Positions 59,284 through 64,000 of a stretch of 64,000 nucleotides of DNA are shown piece after piece. The stretch is from Prunella strophiata (lineage: Eukaryota > Chordata > Aves > Passeriformes > Prunellidae), in NCBI GenBank assembly GCA_036583965.1, contig JAZBQD010000019.1, positions 5,216,530-5,280,529 on the forward strand, in the 5' to 3' direction. The translations under genes were made by a program, and so were the position numbers. The notes beneath the pieces were generated by a model. It was not told where the DNA came from. It ran no database searches and saw only the letters and a program-made list of their open reading frames with translations. The number at the start of each line of letters is the position of its first letter. The stretch's first letter is position 1.

Positions 59284-62200
59284 GTCTCCTTGGGAATACC
59301 CACCCCACATCACACTCTGTCCTCATACCACAGCATTCAACAGAGGGAATTTCTCTTGAGAAAGTCCAGGTCTGAGGAATCCAAAGTGAGCACCACTTCT
59401 GGGTCCAGCATGCCCTCAGTGCCAGCAGCTGCTGCCTGAAATAGATAATGGTGCTTCATTTTTCCTTTCCTGCCTTTCTCAAGAGTTGTAACAGCCTCAG
59501 AGTGAGCAGAACAGCAGGAGAAGTGCACAATGCCCATGGAAATCAGGCCAGAAAAGAAACAAGCCAACCCACAGCAGGAGAGATGTGGCCAGACACTCTT
59601 GCTCTCATCTCTTTGCCTTGGTCCAAACCAGCTGATGTGAGCTGGGTCCCACCACTGTGCAACTCGTGGAGCAGCAGATTCATGGCCAAACACTTTTCCC
59701 CCTGGAGAAATCAAGACTTCAGGTGTTAATCAGGTTTTCCACCCGTGAGCTGGTAGCACAGCACACGAGCAAACATCAGCACTTTGTCACTACCTTGCCC
59801 TTGTTCTGTTATCACCACCCCTCTGCACAAAATGCTGCTGGCAAAGAGTGCCAGCTCCAAGGGAAAACCATCCCTCATCTCTGAGGATGGGGAAAAGAGG
59901 GACAAAGACAGGAAAAGAGATGTGCACAGAAGATGTGGCTGTCCCCATTCCAGCTGCCCAGTCAAATCACCTCACAGAAAACTCATCCCTGCACCTTCAC
60001 ATTTCTCCTCAGTTTCAGCTCAGCTTTTCACTCCTATAAGACAAGGAAAAAAACACTCAATTTCCAGATTATTTCTCCTTGAAACCAGCAGCAGCTTCAC
60101 CAGTGCAAATCTCTGCTTTACATTGTTAAAAACTGGTCTTTGTAGCACAAATAAGGGATACAGGAATTCTGCACTACCAGAATTGAAGAAGGCAGAGATT
60201 TGGGGTCTTGACAGGTGATTGAGTGAAAAGCTCACACTTGATCGACCCCAACGTTTGGAAGTTTCTGCCAAATTCAGCCAATTATTTTAGCTAAGAAGAA
60301 AGATTTTGTTGCACAGTGGTTGTGGCAGACTGTACTGCAATTTATGTGCAGTGTCTTTTCCCAAGCTGACTTTTCATAAAAGTAATAAGTAGTTTCCAAA
60401 GTGAAGTGAAAGGAAATGGCAGGGAGAAAATTGAACACCTGGGATTTAATAAAAACAAGTTTTTATTTGGTTTGTTTGTTTGTTTTCCTGAGGAAAGTGA
60501 AAATTCCTAGTCTCAGGAAGAAATACATATATTTTATTCCATTAATTCAGTCTGTGAACCAGAAAGAGTGAAGGGACTTACACAGCAGAGCAACAGGAAA
60601 GGCAGCTGGGTTTGAGAAGCAACCCAAGCCCTTTGTTGGTGCAGGGGGCCAGCAGCCAACTTTTAAAATAGCCTCTAATTACCTTTATAGCTATAATGGG
60701 AAAGCAGGTGGAAGTGGTCAGGAACAGTAGGTAGAAGAATAGTAGAGAGAAAGGTGATAAAACTGAGTCTTAAAAGTCAGAATTACAGGGAAAATCTGGC
60801 TGGAGAAGATCTCTGGAGGGCTCCAGCCCAACCCCTGCTCAAAGCAGAGGCATTTCAAAGCTAGCTCAGCTAGCTCAATTTCCATTTTCTCCACCTTTGG
60901 CTGAATAGAAGGGATAACCTCTTCTCTCAGCTCCCTGGCTGAGCCCACACTGCTCATTCCAGCCCCTCTCACTGCACATCACCCAGGCAAAAACAACTGC
61001 ACCATGCCCAAGTATGTTTGTGTGAATAAATGGGTTATTCAGAGTATGCTAGCAAAGTCCTGATGAATTTCAAATTACTGAAATCCAATTAAAACAGAGG
61101 AAAGACCCTAAAAAATTTCTAATGCTATTCACTGCCTGAGCAGGAAGTGATTTGCTTTCAGTGCCCTGTAAAGCAGAGGTTTGACTTTCTTTCAGTGGCA
61201 CCAGAGACACAGAGCAGGACCAGGCAGGTGACAGGAGGGTCACTCAGGGCTGGATCAGGACAGCAGAGCCTGGAGCCCTCCCAGGAGTGTTCACAACACC
61301 CCCAGCTGTGCCTTGTCCTCTCCTCAGGTCCCCAAAATATGAGGCTCTCAGCAGGTGGTGTTGCACCTGGGGGTCCCTAAAATGTGGGAGCATCTTGTAT
61401 GGCAAAGGTGACATCCAGCTGGATGGGAGCATCCTCAAGGTAGCTTCAAGAAACCCCCAGGTGGAAAAATGGCAAAAGAACTTCTCTAAATTCCTCAGAA
61501 ATCCTGTTTTTGCCCCATGGGATAATGATGTTAACTACAGCCCCTCTCAAATCCCAGCATTTTAATGTCAGGCTGTATGGAAGTTTGTATCAGCATTGCA
61601 CACAATGAAATGAAAAAACCTCCACAATCCAACTCCACTCTAATATCAGGTTTTATAAGTTTAAGACCATTGGTCTGTGAAAGAAAACACAAATATTTTG
61701 TAGAAAACATAACAATTTGCTGTTATAGCTACTTAAGGTTACATACAATGCATTTGTTCTCTTCTAAGTGGGGAAAACAATGATACCTCAAAGCTCTAAA
61801 GCAGAAGTCTAGGGATCTGTTTAAAAAATGGCATTTTGTCCTTGGCTTTTCATGGTGCTTGATGGAGGAAAGTGTATTCCTGCAGTTGAAAATACCTCAA
61901 TCAAGAACTGCACCACCAGCCACAAGCAGAAATTAAGGAAAATTATTCTAGTCAATGCCACCCTGCTACCAGCTCAACAAGATTTTGCTGTGGTGGGAAC
62001 ATAAGCTAAAATCTTCTAATCATGAAGTGGCCAGTTTGCCTCTCTAAATAAAATCCTTTCTGTAATAGGGGTGTAGCATTCCCAGACCAGCAACTGGGAA
62101 AAGATTTGGGCATTTCCAGAACTTCAAAATCTTTTCCATTTAGGCTGAGTCAAGCAAAGCAGAGAATATCAAGATTATTTTAAGCATGCACAGAGTTCTA

Positions 62201-63203
62201 CTTGAGACCTTATTTTCCTTCTTACATACAGACTGAAATCTGTAAATACTTGAAAAACATGAAAATTGGGTCTTCATATTTTATGAGAAAACTACTGGCC
62301 CAATCAAAAAGGAAACAACCATGTGGCACCACACCTTCCAGATGTTTTCCTAACCATTCTCCATTTTTTCTTCCCAAACCTGAGATTTCTGCATACTCGA
62401 AGAATTGCCATGATCCTCTCCTTGTTTATCCATGCCCAGCTTCAGATTTCCAAGCCTGTTATTTCATTCTCTTTTTTCTTCTTAATCTGTCATTCCTTTG
62501 GTCAGTGAAGTCTATTCAAAAAAACAATGTTGTGTTTTGGAAAGAATTTGATTTTGATTATGTTTGTTGATCAAGGGGTTGTGGCTGGCTTGGCAGTGTG
62601 TTTGAAAGGAGAGTTTGTTAATAATTTAAACCAACACATAGACCAAGGAATTTTGGAAATAACCATGCCACCACAATGAATTTACAACATTCACTTGAGC
62701 TGGGAAACAATCATCAGTGTTTGGAATGGTGGAATCATAGCTGGAACAGAAAATGACTGTGTTGTACCTGTGGAGTCACTTTCCAAAGAAATAATCTCAT
62801 TTTTGTACTCTATTAAAAAAAAAAAAAAATCTGTAACTTCAGCAAGCAAGTAGGTCAGGAATCCTGGACTGGTGCAACTGTACTGACCTTTACAGTAAAA
62901 AAAAAATGAAGATTATTTTTCAATCCAGGCAGGTCATTGACTCTGTCTTACATCAGCATCAGCCTTTGCTGCTAGGCAGAGGGAAGATCACATATGTCAT
63001 GTTTTATATTCATGAAACACAGCTTTAAATCCAATGAAATGGTACTTCAGAGAAGGCTCTCCTGAAATCTGGTGTGGCTGTGTGCTTTAATAGAGTTTTC
63101 AGGAAACACAAAGGTTTTTTTTTCCCCCCCAAACTTAAGAAACAACCTTCCATAAGAAAATTGTCACACAAGCAATGTAGCACAAATGGTAAAAACTACC
63201 CAT
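59284..63203. other. Intron 1 spacer
   Basis: No gene was recognised. A short CR1-like word (AAGATCTCTGGAGGGCTCCA then GCCCAACCCCTGC) at about 60806-60840 may be a remnant. A GTTTGTTTGTTTG stretch lies near 60471-60485 and a poly(A) at 62815-62829. Confidence 0.45.
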
Positions 63204-63265
63204 CTCCTCTAGCTGGAACTAGATGACCTTTGAAGTCCCTTGCAACCCAAGCCTTTCTATGATTT
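63204..63265 (+). mobile_element. CR1 LINE 3' tail remnant
   Basis: A short sense match to the CR1 tail: TGGAACTAGATGACCTTTGA then CCCTTGCAACCCAAGCCTTT and CTATGATTTTTGG. About 60 bp. Confidence 0.75.
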
Positions 63266-63617
63266 TTGGAGATCTTTTGATCTCCATTAATGCTGGATAA
63301 GACCCAGAGATGGGCAGAGGATGTGGCACTGGAGCAGCTACATTGGAGCTGCAACACCCACTCTTGTTCTGAGGTGAGAATTGCAGCCACCCTCATGCCC
63401 AGGAGAAACCTGAACACACAAAAACCACAAAAAAACCCCCCAAGATCCCAACTTACAGCAGAGCTAAGAAAGCAAATGGATCAGCTTTTCCTGAAAAGGA
63501 TTCTGACTTCACCTAATAAAATTCCCACATGCTGCTGCCACCCAAGTGTATCTCACAAGTGAATCTTAATGCTATTTTCTTAATTTTGTTACAGGGGAGA
63601 TGATACAGAAATGGTGA

Positions 63618-63758
63618 AGGGGAGGATTTAAAAGAAATGTGGATGTGGCACTTGGGGACATGGGTTAATGGTGGCCTTGGCAGTGCTGAGGGAACAGTTG
63701 GGGTAAATGATCTTAAAACTCTTTTCCAACCTAAATGATTCTGTGATTCTGTGACTCT
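63618..63758 (+). mobile_element. CR1 LINE 3' fragment
   Basis: The sense CR1 tail reads GGATGTGGCACTTGGGGACA, TGGGTTAATGGTGGCCTTGG, AAATGATCTTAAAACTCTTT and TCCAACCTAAATGATTCTGT, ending in repeated GTGATTCTGTGACTC. It is 5' truncated. Confidence 0.9.
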
Positions 63759-64000
63759 TTTGTTCTATTACACACTTTATATTAGCTAAACCCATGCATC
63801 ATTTTTGTTGATACTTGAGAAATGATTTTTTTTCTGGCAAAGAAATGTTTGCCAAGGCCAATGACAAATGTGTTGTGTATCAGCACTGAGAGAAAATGAG
63901 CCCTGAAATTGGCACAATCAAGTGTGGATAAGAGATGTGTTTGCTCATGCTTCCAATCAAGGATCCTCATTAAATAATCATGTGACTCATACAAGAAGCT
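63759..64000. other. Intron 1 spacer to window end
   Basis: Nothing recognised. Confidence 0.5.

Larger units (their letters stand above)
8108..64000 (-). other. RTN1: RTN1 intron 1, partial
   Basis: Everything above exon 2 is upstream of it on the minus strand and therefore part of intron 1 of the long RTN1 transcript. The intron exceeds 55 kb here, and exon 1 is not reached. Known RTN1 genes have a very long first intron, which fits. Its contents are listed separately: solo LTRs, CR1 fragments, minisatellites and unannotated spacer. Confidence 0.85.

Overview
The window is vertebrate nuclear DNA, most probably from a songbird or close relative. Two exons translate to a recognisable reticulon-1 (RTN1). 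The repeats are bird-type: CR1 LINE fragments ending in ATTCTGTGATTCT-like 3' tails, and solo retroviral LTRs. No bacterial-style gene organisation is present. Most open frames beyond the two exons are chance frames in introns or simple repeats.

Layout: RTN1 lies on the minus strand and the window holds its middle. Positions 1-580 are the intron after exon 3; the reticulon homology domain exons must lie below position 1. Exon 3 is 581-1468 (888 nt). Intron 2 is 1469-7369. It starts, on the acceptor side, with about 2.1 kb of almost pure A/C on the plus strand (U/G in the RTN1 pre-mRNA), then about 600 bases of AT-rich DNA with very few G. Exon 2 is 7370-8107 (738 nt). Both exons are multiples of three with phase 1-1 boundaries and encode the long disordered N-terminal part of isoform RTN1-A. 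The rest, 8108-64000, is part of intron 1; exon 1 is not in the window.

Intron 1 is non-coding sequence carrying mobile elements. Three solo-LTR families were delimited by comparing copies inside the window: family A (three copies, ~608-625 bp, perfect 6-bp target duplications), family B (three copies, ~620 bp, 4-5 bp duplications) and family C (three copies, ~300 bp, 6-7 bp duplications). One family C LTR is nested in a CR1. CR1 fragments of both orientations are scattered throughout. Two minisatellites (24 copies of a 32-bp unit at 52391-53160; a mixed 9/10-bp unit array at 56328-57104) and a second A/C array (48958-49264) complete the picture.

The most unusual feature is the splice acceptor region of RTN1 exon 3. 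It has no AG dinucleotide on the sense strand for about 2 kb, and only one plausible branch-point adenosine (position 1545) inside the array. Exon 3 also carries an in-frame (Arg/Lys)-Glu-Gln repeat of about 16 units, and the methionine that starts isoform RTN1-B in human appears to be a CTG leucine codon. I found no evidence of a new multi-gene system.
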